Source of the DNA: Nocardioides campestrisoli
GTDB taxonomy: Bacteria > Actinomycetota > Actinomycetes > Propionibacteriales > Nocardioidaceae
DNA: 64,000 nucleotides
NCBI RefSeq assembly: GCF_013624435.2
Contig: NZ_CP061768.1
Location: 2,632,001-2,696,000 of the forward strand
Direction: 5' to 3'
Shown here in pieces: positions 53,882-64,000 of this stretch; positions within the stretch are counted from its first letter, which is position 1; every line of letters starts with the position of its first letter. Made by a program: the position numbers and the translations under genes. The notes beneath the pieces are model-generated. The model saw nothing but the letters and a program-made list of their open reading frames with translations. It ran no database searches and had not been told where the DNA came from.

Positions 53882-54832
53882 GTGACGACGTACCCCGCTC
53901 CCCCGCTGGCCACGGCACGTCGGCTGGAGTGGGCCTTCCTGCCGCCCGGGATTCGACGGTACGTCGAGCGCAGGTGCGGCTCGCCGGTCGTGGCGGCCCA
54001 CTCCCAGGGGGCGGGCTTCACCCCCGGGTTCGCCAGCGTCCTGGCCTGCGAGGACGGGTCCCGGCACTTCGTCAAGGCCGCCTCGACGAAGGCACAGCGT
54101 CCGTTCGCCGACGCCTACCGCGAGGAGGCGCGCAGGCTCGCCTCGTTGCCCGAGGGGGTGCCGGCACCCAGGCTCTCGTGGCTGCTGGACGACGACTGGG
54201 TCGTCCTGGGCATCGAGCACGTCGAGGCGACGAACCCCGCCCGCCCGTGGTCCCCCGGCGACCTGGCCGCCACCCTGGACATGCTGGAGCGGGTCGCTGC
54301 CGCGCCCGGCTCGAGCGTCGCCTCGATGGAGCTGACCCCGATCGAGGACGAGCTGGCTGACTGGCCGACCCACTGGCAGGCGCTGCGCAGCCGACAGACC
54401 TCCCTGCCGGGCTGGGACCGGTACCGCGACGAGGCCGCCTCGCTCGCCGCCGGTTGGACCGCGGGATGCCGGGGCGAGTCGCTCGTGCACCTCGATGTCC
54501 GCGCCGACAACGTGCTGCTCGACGGGACCGGCACCGCATGGCTGTGCGACTGGAACTGGCCGGTGCTGGGCGCCGCCTGGATCGACTCCGTGATGACCCT
54601 GCTCGGGCCGCTCGGGGACGGCCTCGACGTGGCCGACGTCCTCGCCACGCGTCCACTGCTCCGCGCCGTCCGCCCGGACCACCTCGACGCGTTCCTCGCC
54701 CTGCTCAGCGGCTACTTCCTGCGGATGGGCGGCGAGTCCGTGCCGCCCAGCTCCCCGTGGATCCGCGCTCACCAGTGGTGGCAGGGTGAGGTCTGCTGGC
54801 TGTGGCTGGCGCAGCGGCGCGGCTGGGCCTGA
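53882..54832 (+). CDS. APH-family phosphotransferase
   Basis: The 316-residue protein is a second kinase-fold phosphotransferase, divergent from lepA. Catalytic loop [17 protein letters not shown] (HxDxxxxN) and metal motif [18 protein letters not shown] are present; the ATP-binding Lys is in SRHFVKAAS. It is distinct from the PF04655-type protein on the other side of lepA. The GTG at 53882 has GAGAGAGG 9 bases upstream; an ATG at 53873 would leave no room for a ribosome-binding site. Confidence 0.85.
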   Translation: MTTYPAPPLATARRLEWAFLPPGIRRYVERRCGSPVVAAHSQGAGFTPGFASVLACEDGSRHFVKAASTKAQRPFADAYREEARRLASLPEGVPAPRLSWLLDDDWVVLGIEHVEATNPARPWSPGDLAATLDMLERVAAAPGSSVASMELTPIEDELADWPTHWQALRSRQTSLPGWDRYRDEAASLAAGWTAGCRGESLVHLDVRADNVLLDGTGTAWLCDWNWPVLGAAWIDSVMTLLGPLGDGLDVADVLATRPLLRAVRPDHLDAFLALLSGYFLRMGGESVPPSSPWIRAHQWWQGEVCWLWLAQRRGWA

Positions 54833-54850
54833 GTCGTCGACCGAGGCGAT

Positions 54851-54879
54851 TTGGGCGCCCCGTACGCCACTGGTAATCT
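54851..54879 (+). promoter_or_regulatory. rpsT promoter
   Basis: TTGGGC and TAATCT are 17 bases apart, a good housekeeping-sigma promoter, giving an rpsT leader of about 95 bases. Long leaders are usual for ribosomal proteins; no binding element is recognised. Confidence 0.55.
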
Positions 54880-54979
54880 CTTGGCTTGCATGTCCGGCGC
54901 CCGACCCTCTCTGGGGTTGCCAGGCAGCCGACACACCTCATTCTTCCTTTCTGACCAGACCGAGACCGAAGGTTCTTCC

Positions 54980-55240
54980 GTGGCGAACATCAAGTCCCAG
55001 ATCAAGCGCAACAAGCAGAACGAGAAGGCTCACGAGCGCAACAAGGCCGTGAAGACCGGCCTGAAGACCGCCGTGCGCAAGTTCCGCGAGGCTGCGGCTG
55101 CCGGCGACAAGGAGACCGCGGTCACCCTCGGTCGCGACGCCGCCCGCAAGCTCGACAAGGCGGCCTCCAAGGGCGTCATCCACAAGAACCAGGCGGCGAA
55201 CCGCAAGTCGGCCATCGCCAAGAAGGCCTCCGCTCTCTGA
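54980..55240 (+). CDS. rpsT: 30S ribosomal protein S20
   Basis: The 86-residue basic protein opens with [21 protein letters not shown] and has the S20 helical pattern through to [18 protein letters not shown]. The start is GTG at 54980, with GAAGG 9 bases upstream. It stands alone, divergent from lepA's neighbourhood, and convergent with holA, the usual actinobacterial arrangement. Confidence 0.97.
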   Translation: MANIKSQIKRNKQNEKAHERNKAVKTGLKTAVRKFREAAAAGDKETAVTLGRDAARKLDKAASKGVIHKNQAANRKSAIAKKASAL

Positions 55241-55271
55241 GGTCTTCTCGACCCTGGCTTCCTGAAGCTGC

Positions 55272-55309
55272 CGAAGGCGCCGCACTCCTCACGGAGTACG
55301 GCGCCTTCG
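55272..55309. terminator. Terminator between rpsT and holA
   Basis: An 11-bp outer stem (CGAAGGCGCCG and complement), one mismatch, and a further 5 pairs around a TCAC loop lie between convergent stops, so it can act on both strands. Confidence 0.78.
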
Positions 55310-55334
55310 TCGTTCCCACCCTCCGTACGGCGGG

Positions 55335-56321
55335 TCAGCGCGCGCGGAGCGCGACGAGGGTGAGCACGAGCCGCTCGAGGGTGTAGCTCGCGTCGTGCGC
55401 GGCGCCCTTGATGTCGGCGTCGGCCCGGGCCACCTCCTGCAGCGCGCGGGAGATGCCGGCGTCGTCCCAGCTGCGAGCCTGGGACCGGATCGTCTTGACC
55501 TTCCACGGAGGAACGCCGAGCTCCCGGGCCAGGTCGCCGTCGCGGAGTCCGCGGCCGGCCCCGAGGAAGCGAGCGACACCGCGTACGGACTGGGCGAACG
55601 CAGAGGTGACCAGCACGCCGGGGGTGCCCCCGTCGAGTGCCCAGCGCAGCTCCTCCAGCGCCTGGTCGGCGTCGCCGGCCATGGTGGCGTCGGCGACGGC
55701 GAACGACTTGGCCTCGGCGCGCCCGCCGAAGTAGCGCTTGACCAGCTCGAGGGTGACCTGCTCGCCGGGGAAGTCGCTGGTGAGCTGCGAGGCCGCGGCC
55801 GCCAGGGAGCGCAGGTCGTGCCCGACGGCCTGCACCAGGAACTCCGTCGCCTCCGGGGCGACCCGGGCGCCCAGCTGGGCGAACTCCCCGCGGACGAAGT
55901 CCACGAAGCCCGAGGCGTACTTGACCTCCGCGGCCTTCACCTCGGTCACCGCCGGCTGCTTGCGCAGCTTGGCGAGCAGCCCGCTCCCCCGAGGCCCGCC
56001 CCCGTGCATCAGCACCAGGGCGATGTCCTCCACCGGCGCGGCGGCCTGCCGGAGCACCGGGTCGTACAGCTCGTCGGGCAGCTCCTCGAGACCGCGCACG
56101 ACGACGCAGCGCGTGGCGGAGAAGAGGGAGGGCGCACACATCTCCTCCAGCCCGGCGGCGGTCAAGGCCGAGGCGAGCGACTCGGCCATCTCGGCGTCGG
56201 CGTCGTGCTGACGCACGGCCTGGCGCACCGCCGTGACCGTGCGCTCGTTGAGGAACTCCTCCTTGCCGGTCACCAGGGTGACGCGTCCGAGGACCTGGGA
56301 AGCACGGGGACCTTGAGCCAT
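55335..56321 (-). CDS. holA: DNA polymerase III subunit delta
   Basis: The 328-residue clamp-loader delta subunit opens sliding clamps. N-terminal AAA-like domain (VTLVTGKEEFLNERTVTAVRQ), followed by LRSLAAAASQLTSDF in the helical region and LGVPPWKVKTIRSQARSW near the C-terminus. The ATG at 56321 is the first plausible start after comEC. It follows comEC by 77 bases on the same strand. Confidence 0.94.
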   Translation of the reverse strand: MAQGPRASQVLGRVTLVTGKEEFLNERTVTAVRQAVRQHDADAEMAESLASALTAAGLEEMCAPSLFSATRCVVVRGLEELPDELYDPVLRQAAAPVEDIALVLMHGGGPRGSGLLAKLRKQPAVTEVKAAEVKYASGFVDFVRGEFAQLGARVAPEATEFLVQAVGHDLRSLAAAASQLTSDFPGEQVTLELVKRYFGGRAEAKSFAVADATMAGDADQALEELRWALDGGTPGVLVTSAFAQSVRGVARFLGAGRGLRDGDLARELGVPPWKVKTIRSQARSWDDAGISRALQEVARADADIKGAAHDASYTLERLVLTLVALRAR

Positions 56322-56398
56322 GGTGCGCCAAGCCTCCCACACCGCGACGACGGTCCCGGCGGCCGCCGTCGGCACGCTCGCCGCCCCCGGCGGCCGCG

Positions 56399-58741
56399 TC
56401 ACTCCAGGCTCGCCACACCCAACCCGCTGTCGACCTGCACCACAGCCAGGTCGCCCGAGGTGTCCGTGCGCAGGACGCGGGTCCCACCCTCGGTCAACGC
56501 CGCCAGCAGCTCCGGCGCCGGGTGTCCGTAGCCGTTGTCCTTCCCGACCGGCACGAGCGCGACCCGGGCGCCCAACGAGGTCAGGAACTCCATGTCCTGG
56601 GCCCGGCTGCCGTGGTGCGGCACCTTGAGCACATCCACCCGTAGGCCTGCCACGGCGCGTCCCAGGCCCGCCTGGGCGGGCGGCTCGATGTCTCCGGTGA
56701 GCAGCAGGCGCACCCCGTCCACCTCCACCAGCAGGACCACGCTGGCGTCGTTGGCGCCATCGCCGTCGGCGACGACCAGCGGCAGGCCGGGGCCGGGCCA
56801 CACCGGTTGGACCGAGGCCGCTCCGACCTGGTGGATCTCCAGGTACGGCGCGGGCAGCGCCTGCAGCCCGGCCGCGCCCAGGGTGCGGGCGACCTCGGCG
56901 GCTCCCTCCGGCGGGTCGGCCAGCGGAGAGGCCCAGACCTGGGCGACCCGCCGCCCGTCCAGCACGCCGGACAGACCGCCGACGTGGTCCTGGTGGTAGT
57001 GGGTCAGCACCAGGAGCGACACCTCCCGCACGCCCAGCCGGTCCAGGCACCGGTCCGCGGCGGCAGGCTCCGGGCCGGCGTCGACCACGACGGCGGAGCC
57101 GGGTCCGGAGCGCACCACCAGGGCGTCGCCCTGGCCCACGTCGCAGGCGACCAGCAGCCACCCGGGCGGGGGCCACCCCCGGATCGGCCGCGGGACGACG
57201 ACGGCCAGCAGCACCGCCAGGCACAGCAGCAGCGTGGGCACCGGCCGCGCGAGCAGCCGCGGGGTGAGGATCGCACCCAGCACGCACAGCCCCGTGAGCA
57301 GCGCGAGCGCGAACAGGCTCGTGCCCCAGGTCACCGCCGGGACCGGCAGCCCGGCGCCCCACCGGGCCACCGAGATGACCCAGCCGACCGAGAGCGCCGC
57401 CGGCCAGGCGACCCACTGCCCCAGCGCGGGCCACACCACGGCACAGAGTCCGCCCAGCAGGCCCAGCACCGTCGCGGGCGCGACGGCGGGCGCGACCAGC
57501 ACGTTGGCCAGGACCGCCACCAGGCTCACCTCCCCGGAGAGCGCGGCCACCACCGGCGTGCACGCGAGCTGGGCGGCCGCCGGCACCGCCACCGCCTCGG
57601 CCACCCGAGGCGGCAGCCACCGGCGAGCGGCGTCGCGCCAGCCGGGTGCCAGCAGCAGGATCCCCGCGGTGGCCAGCACCGAGAGGGCGAATCCCGCGGT
57701 GACGGCCAGGGTGGGGTCCCACATCAGCAGCACCACGACGGCCGCTCCCAGCGTCCGGATCCCCCGGTCCCGACCGTTGCTGGTGAAGGCGAGCAGAGCG
57801 ATGGACCCCATGGTCGCCGCGCGGACGACGCTCGGCTCGGTCCGGGCCAGCAGCACGAAGCCGACGATCCCGACCGCGGCGAGGACGTAGCGCCCCCGAC
57901 CCCGGACCCCCAGCCAGCGTCCGGCGACCAGCAGGAAGCCGACCATCAGGGTGAGGTTCGTGCCGCTCACGGCCAGCAGGTGGGTCAGACCGGTGGTCCG
58001 GAAGTCGTCGGCCAGGCCGGGATCGAGGCCGGCGTCGTCGCCGACCACCAACGAAGGCACGAGCACCCGCTGGTCCTCGGGCCTGGGCTCGACCGCGCGG
58101 CGGATGCCGGCTCGCACCACCGAGGCCGCCCGCCACCACACGTCCGGCTCGGCCACGGTGCTCGGCGGTCCAGCGCGCGGTCGGAGCAGGGCCGCGACGT
58201 CTCCCTCGGCAGGCTGGAGCCGTCCGGAGAGGCTCACGGTGGAGCCGAGGGCGACCCCGCGCCAGTCCGGGTCCGCCACCACGACCACAGGGCTGCGCAC
58301 CTGCCAGTGCCGGCCTCCGCCCGCCACCTCCCGGACCGTGCCACGGACCAGCACCTGCTCGCCGAACCGGCCGGCGACGGGTCGCGGGTCAGAGGTGACC
58401 ACGAGCTCGGCCTCGACCCAGGCGCGCTGGGCCGCCAGCTCGGCCACCGGCCCGTGGGTGGCCGACGTCGTCCGGGCCCAGCCACCGACCAGCACCACCG
58501 CGACCATCAGCACCGCTGCCGCACGAGCCGGCGAGCGCGCGGGTCCACGGCCCAGCAGTGCGAGCAGCAGCAGCGCGACCAGCACCAGCGCCGAGACGGC
58601 GACCACCGGCTCCGGGGCGCGGAGGCCGCACAGACCTCCGGCCCAGGCGGCCGCAGCGAGCCAGGTCGTCCGCAGGTCGGGCAGTGGTCGCGACTGCTCC
58701 TGCTCCCCGGGTCTACGGCCGCTCCGCTCCAGCGCCGGCAC
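56399..58741 (-). CDS. comEC: ComEC/Rec2 family DNA-uptake channel
   Basis: The 780-residue membrane protein has a DUF4131 N-terminal domain, the competence channel with about ten membrane segments (TTGLTHLLAVSGTNLTLMVG is its hallmark), and a C-terminal MBL-fold domain with THYHQDHVGGLSG and a late VPHHGSR. In competent bacteria it passes single-stranded DNA through the membrane. The GTG at 58741 lies 2 bases after the comEA stop. Few actinobacteria are known to be competent. Confidence 0.92.
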   Translation of the reverse strand: MPALERSGRRPGEQEQSRPLPDLRTTWLAAAAWAGGLCGLRAPEPVVAVSALVLVALLLLALLGRGPARSPARAAAVLMVAVVLVGGWARTTSATHGPVAELAAQRAWVEAELVVTSDPRPVAGRFGEQVLVRGTVREVAGGGRHWQVRSPVVVVADPDWRGVALGSTVSLSGRLQPAEGDVAALLRPRAGPPSTVAEPDVWWRAASVVRAGIRRAVEPRPEDQRVLVPSLVVGDDAGLDPGLADDFRTTGLTHLLAVSGTNLTLMVGFLLVAGRWLGVRGRGRYVLAAVGIVGFVLLARTEPSVVRAATMGSIALLAFTSNGRDRGIRTLGAAVVVLLMWDPTLAVTAGFALSVLATAGILLLAPGWRDAARRWLPPRVAEAVAVPAAAQLACTPVVAALSGEVSLVAVLANVLVAPAVAPATVLGLLGGLCAVVWPALGQWVAWPAALSVGWVISVARWGAGLPVPAVTWGTSLFALALLTGLCVLGAILTPRLLARPVPTLLLCLAVLLAVVVPRPIRGWPPPGWLLVACDVGQGDALVVRSGPGSAVVVDAGPEPAAADRCLDRLGVREVSLLVLTHYHQDHVGGLSGVLDGRRVAQVWASPLADPPEGAAEVARTLGAAGLQALPAPYLEIHQVGAASVQPVWPGPGLPLVVADGDGANDASVVLLVEVDGVRLLLTGDIEPPAQAGLGRAVAGLRVDVLKVPHHGSRAQDMEFLTSLGARVALVPVGKDNGYGHPAPELLAALTEGGTRVLRTDTSGDLAVVQVDSGLGVASLE

Positions 58742-58743
58742 GC

Positions 58744-59874
58744 TCAGACGGTGACGAGCGGGGTCAGCTCGGACAGCGTCACCTCGCCGATGCCGTTGAC
58801 GTCCAGCAGCTGGTCCACCGCGCTGAAGCCTCCGTGCTCGCTGCGCCAGGCGACGATGGCCGCCGCCGTCACCGGCCCGACCCCCGGCAGCGTGTCCAGC
58901 AACGCCTCGTCGGCGGTGTTCAGGTTGACCAGGCCGCCGGGCGACGGGGCCGGGCCGCCAGCAGGAGGCGACCCGACCGGACCTGCCGGTCCCGCCGCGA
59001 CGTCGACCCCGACCAGCAGCTGCTCCCCGTCCACCAGGACCCGCGCCAGGTTGAGGCTGGTGAGGTCCACGCCCGGCCGGGCACCTCCGACCGCGGCGAG
59101 GGCGTCGGCGACGCGGGACCCCACCGGCAGCACCGCGAGACCGGGGCGACGCACCTTGCCCGCCACGTCGACCACCACCTCGGCGGCCGGGCCACCACCT
59201 GAAGCCCCGGAGGCGGCGCCTGCGGGGCCGGCCTGGGCGGACGGGACACCGGTTCCCGGGGAACCCGGGCCCGGCGCCTGAGCCGTGGACGCAGTCGTGG
59301 ACGGAGCCGCCACCGGGCTGGTGTCCCCGGCGGGCACCGGCAGGACGGTGGACTCGGGCTCGCCCGAGACCACCCACCACGTCGTCCACCCCAGCGCCAC
59401 GACCGCCAGCACCGCCACCACGGTCAGGTGTGCAGGTCTCAGCGCGACGCTCCCCCGCAGGCCGGGGAGGAGCAGTCCCCTGCCCAGGCCCCGCCGGGCC
59501 GCGTGCCGTCCCGGCACCGGGAGCACCAGCCCCGGTCTCGCCGGGGCGACCCCGGCACCGGGCCCCGCGCCCCACTGCGATCCGGCAGCCCCGTCGACTG
59601 CCAGGTCGGGCCCGAGGTCCACCCCGGGCTGGGATCCGGGGTCCGCGCCGGGGTGCGTGGCCGCGCTCCGCACCCGGGTGTACTCGTCCCAGGGCCAGGC
59701 ACCGGAATCGGAGACGGCCACCGGCTCCCCCGGCCCGTCCCCCGTCCTGTCCTCAGTCCCCGGGGCGGCGGGCACCTCGTGCTCGGCCCGGACCGACGCG
59801 AGCTCGGCGGAGAGCAGGGCCAGGCGTCGCGCCACCGCCTGCTCGTGCTCGGGATGGGGGCGGCGCGATCGCAT
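58744..59874 (-). CDS. comEA: ComEA-like helix-hairpin-helix DNA-binding protein
   Basis: The 376-residue protein has an N-terminal cytoplasmic region of about 140 residues, one membrane segment (LTVVAVLAVVALGWTTWWVV), a Ser/Pro/Gly-rich spacer, an SLBB domain (EVVVDVAGKVRRPGLAVL) and a C-terminal helix-hairpin-helix pair (VNLNTADEALLDTLPGVGPVTAAAI). This is the ComEA DNA receptor plan. The ATG at 59874 has TAACGT 6 bases upstream. It is followed by comEC after 2 bases. Confidence 0.92.
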   Translation of the reverse strand: MRSRRPHPEHEQAVARRLALLSAELASVRAEHEVPAAPGTEDRTGDGPGEPVAVSDSGAWPWDEYTRVRSAATHPGADPGSQPGVDLGPDLAVDGAAGSQWGAGPGAGVAPARPGLVLPVPGRHAARRGLGRGLLLPGLRGSVALRPAHLTVVAVLAVVALGWTTWWVVSGEPESTVLPVPAGDTSPVAAPSTTASTAQAPGPGSPGTGVPSAQAGPAGAASGASGGGPAAEVVVDVAGKVRRPGLAVLPVGSRVADALAAVGGARPGVDLTSLNLARVLVDGEQLLVGVDVAAGPAGPVGSPPAGGPAPSPGGLVNLNTADEALLDTLPGVGPVTAAAIVAWRSEHGGFSAVDQLLDVNGIGEVTLSELTPLVTV

Positions 59875-59880
59875 GCTCCG

Positions 59881-59886
59881 ACGTTA
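59881..59886 (-). promoter_or_regulatory. -10 element, leaderless promoter of comEA-comEC
   Basis: TAACGT on the minus strand ends 6 bases before the ATG at 59874. Confidence 0.45.
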
Positions 59887-59996
59887 GGGAACTCGCGGCC
59901 GCCGCGTGCGGGGCCGACGCCGACCTGTGGAGAACGCCGGTTCCGCACAGACCCCGGGTGACGTCGCGTCCCCGGTCGGCGGACCCGCCAGCGACC

Positions 59997-60854
59997 TCAC
60001 TCCCGGGGCGAGACCGCCGCGGCCACCATGCCGGGGCCCACGTGGGCGCCCAGGACGGCGCCCAGCTCGGTGCACCAGATGTCCCGGCCCTCGAGCTGGT
60101 CGGCGAGGCGCTGCCGCAGCCGGTCGGCCAGCTGGGCGGCCCGCTCGGGGCTCGCCAGGTGGGCCACGCAGACGTCGACCGGGCGCTCCTGGGCCGCGGC
60201 GACCGCCAGGTCCTCGAGACGCTGGAGGGCGCGGCCCGCCGTACGCACCCGCTCCAGGGAGGCCACGTGACCCTCCCGGATCTCCAGCAGCGGCTTGACC
60301 GACAGGGCCCCGCCGAGCAGGGCGGCCGCCGCGCCGATCCGGCCCCCGCGCCGCAGATACTCCAAGGTGTCGACGTAGAAGTAGGAGTGGGCAGCCGCGG
60401 CACGGCGCCGCGCGGCCTCCGCCGCCTCCTCGGCGCTGCCGCCGGCCGCCGCCACCTCGGCGGCCGCGAGCGCGGCGAACCCGGTGGCGGCCGAGACCTG
60501 CCGGCTGTCGACCGGGATCACCGGGACCGAGGCGCGCGCGGCCGCGAGCTGGGCTGACTCGAAGGTGCCGCTCATCTCGCCCGAGAGGTGGATCGAGACG
60601 ATCGACTCCGCACCGCCGGCCGCGAGCTCCTCGTAGATCTCCAGCAGCCGGGCGGGCGCCGGACGCGAGGTCGAGACCGGGACGAAGTCGCGCAGCGCGC
60701 CCGCCACCATCTCCGGCGTGGCACCGTCCGAGCCCTCGTCGTGGACCTGGGCCCCGATGACGACCTGGAGCGGGACCACCACGATGCCGTGGGCGGCCGC
60801 CACCTCCGGCGACAGGCTGGCGGTGGAGTCGGTGACGATCACGGTACCGGGCAC
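59997..60854 (-). CDS. DegV family fatty-acid-binding protein
   Basis: The 285-residue protein is a DegV family member: VIVTDSTASLSPEVAAAHGIVVVPLQV at the start and SIVSIHLSGEMSGTFESAQLA in the first domain, then PVIPVDSRQVSAATGFAAL. The family binds fatty acids and some members (FakB) present them to a fatty acid kinase. No fakA-like gene is adjacent. The GTG at 60854 has TAGCCT 7 bases upstream. Confidence 0.93.
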   Translation of the reverse strand: MPGTVIVTDSTASLSPEVAAAHGIVVVPLQVVIGAQVHDEGSDGATPEMVAGALRDFVPVSTSRPAPARLLEIYEELAAGGAESIVSIHLSGEMSGTFESAQLAAARASVPVIPVDSRQVSAATGFAALAAAEVAAAGGSAEEAAEAARRRAAAAHSYFYVDTLEYLRRGGRIGAAAALLGGALSVKPLLEIREGHVASLERVRTAGRALQRLEDLAVAAAQERPVDVCVAHLASPERAAQLADRLRQRLADQLEGRDIWCTELGAVLGAHVGPGMVAAAVSPRE

Positions 60855-60861
60855 GGACCGA

Positions 60862-60867
60862 AGGCTA
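60862..60867 (-). promoter_or_regulatory. -10 element, leaderless promoter of the DegV gene
   Basis: TAGCCT on the minus strand ends 7 bases before the GTG at 60854 and lies just past the leuS terminator. Confidence 0.45.
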
Positions 60868-60876
60868 GCGAAGTCG

Positions 60877-60920
60877 GCACCGGACGGTTGCGGGCGCGAC
60901 CGCCGCGGACCGTCCGGTGC
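60877..60920 (-). terminator. leuS terminator
   Basis: A perfect 12-bp stem (GCACCGGACGGT and complement) encloses a 20-base GC-rich loop, 13 bases past the leuS stop. Confidence 0.7.
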
Positions 60921-60932
60921 CCACGAGCACTC

Positions 60933-63455
<2,523 letters not shown>

Positions 63456-63485
63456 CATGTCTCCTGGTCGGCTCCTGCAAGGCAC

Positions 63486-63511
63486 AAAAAAACCCTCCGG
63501 GCAGGGAGGGT
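63486..63511 (-). terminator. leuS leader attenuator (intrinsic terminator)
   Basis: On the minus strand ACCCTCC pairs with GGAGGGT around a 6-base loop and is followed directly by seven T residues, a full Rho-independent terminator. It ends 27 bases before the leuS start, after the leader peptide, so it must be bypassed for leuS to be made. It is the only T-tract terminator in the window. Confidence 0.88.
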
Positions 63512-63531
63512 GGCCGCGATGATCGTGCAGA

Positions 63532-63576
63532 TCAGCGCGGCTGGCCAAGAAGGAGGGCGGTACGCATGAGCGTCAT
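63532..63576 (-). CDS. leuS leader peptide
   Basis: A 15-codon frame encodes [14 protein letters not shown] and ends 20 bases before the attenuator stem. AGGAGGAG stands 5 bases before its ATG, an unusually strong ribosome-binding site. Three consecutive Leu codons (CTC CTT CTT) plus one early CTC fit a sensor of charged tRNA-Leu. The last codons and stop form the 5' arm of a hairpin GCCGCG-TGATC / GATCA-CGCGGC, just before the terminator. Leader, hairpin and terminator together have the layout of classical attenuation. Confidence 0.8.
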   Translation of the reverse strand: MTLMRTALLLGQPR

Positions 63577-63614
63577 CCTACTCCTCCTCCCGGCCGAGCC
63601 GCGCTGCGCCGTGA

Positions 63615-63992
63615 CTACCTGACGAACCGCGGAGTCATCGGCGGCTGCCACCACTCCCCCCGGTTGGCCTTCACCATGCCGATCAGGTGCATGACGATCG
63701 CGTAGAGCAGGGCCAGCGGGTAGGTGATGAAGCCGATCAGCACGAAGAACAGCGGGATCGAGATCAGCAGCACGATGGCGGTGACGATCTGGACGTTGAC
63801 CGAGTTCGCCGCGTTGGCGCGGACGAACGGGCCGCGGTCCTTGTAGAGCAGGTAGATCACCAGGGAGCCGAGGAACCCCAGCGTCCCGGCGGAGAGCACC
63901 ATCGCCACCAGCGGGACCACGTGGGCCGCAGCGCCCCAGGTCCGCTCCTGGCCGGGCGAGATGACGGTTCTCGGTGCGGCGTAGTCGTCCAT
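63615..63992 (-). CDS. DUF4870 family membrane protein
   Basis: The 125-residue protein has three or four membrane segments (VPLVAMVLSAGTLGFLGSLVIYLLYK; ANAANSVNVQIVTAIVLLISIPLFFV; PLALLYAIVMHLIGM) and the FVRANAANSVNVQ stretch typical of DUF4870. Its function is unknown. It is upstream of the leuS leader on the same strand; only 38 bases separate its stop from the leader start codon, so the leuS promoter may lie inside its 3' end. Confidence 0.9.
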   Translation of the reverse strand: MDDYAAPRTVISPGQERTWGAAAHVVPLVAMVLSAGTLGFLGSLVIYLLYKDRGPFVRANAANSVNVQIVTAIVLLISIPLFFVLIGFITYPLALLYAIVMHLIGMVKANRGEWWQPPMTPRFVR

Positions 63993-64000
63993 TCCTCCTC

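Overview
This is a 64 kb stretch of chromosome from a high-GC actinobacterium. The gene order leuS - DegV - comEA/comEC - holA / rpsT - lepA - hemW - DUF3097 - hrcA/dnaJ - rsmE - HIT - phoH - ybeY - CNNM/CorC - CDA-like - era - leuA - recO - uppS - zur - znu - glyS - dus - dgt - dnaG is the conserved actinobacterial housekeeping block. The details (tmsAB pair, paired holin/DUF3618 modules, GTG starts, TAnnnT leaderless promoters) fit a Nocardioidaceae-like member. This placement is inferred from gene content, not from a marker comparison. I see no prophage, insertion sequence, CRISPR array or rRNA. No gene-free stretch exceeds 300 bases.

Layout. 1-2.5 kb: the tail of a NifU-Rieske-like gene, then a three-gene envelope module (helical tail protein, holin-X-like protein, DUF3618), then tRNA-Met(CAT). 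2.7-9.9 kb: a PIG-L deacetylase, a small gene behind an SOS box, a translationally coupled operon of two ABC-2 ATPases and two permeases led by a small membrane protein, a secreted CotH-type protein, and tRNA-Asn. 10-19.8 kb: dnaG, a second holin/DUF3618/BrkB/YtxH-like module, dgt, a secreted peptidase-like protein, dus and glyS. 20.2-23.4 kb: a zinc uptake operon, znuA-znuC-znuB-zur, with a Zur-box palindrome touching the znuA start codon. 23.4-30.7 kb: uppS, recO, an alpha/beta hydrolase, a MASE1/PAS hybrid-free histidine kinase, and leuA with a Leu-rich leader peptide. 30.7-36.5 kb: a flavodoxin-like protein, a secreted lipoprotein, era, a siderophore-interacting protein, and the tmsB/tmsA pair predicted to make 10-methyl branched fatty acids. 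36.5-46.7 kb: RNA maturation and chaperone genes from the CDA-like gene to hrcA (with a CIRCE operator), an MBL-fold hydrolase, DUF3097 and hemW. 46.8-55.3 kb: an acyl-CoA synthetase, a POT transporter, a MOSC protein, two phosphotransferases flanking lepA, and rpsT. 55.3-64 kb: holA, comEC, comEA, DegV, leuS and a DUF4870 protein.

Regulation visible in the sequence is the most interesting layer. leuS is preceded by a 14-codon leader peptide with three consecutive leucine codons, a strong Shine-Dalgarno sequence and a textbook intrinsic terminator just before the leuS ribosome-binding site. leuA has its own 13-residue leader with three Leu codons. At least 13 genes carry a TAnnnT element (mostly TAG[GC][CG]T) 6-7 bases before their start codon, the signature of leaderless transcription. 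An SOS box, a Zur box and a CIRCE element mark three classical regulons.
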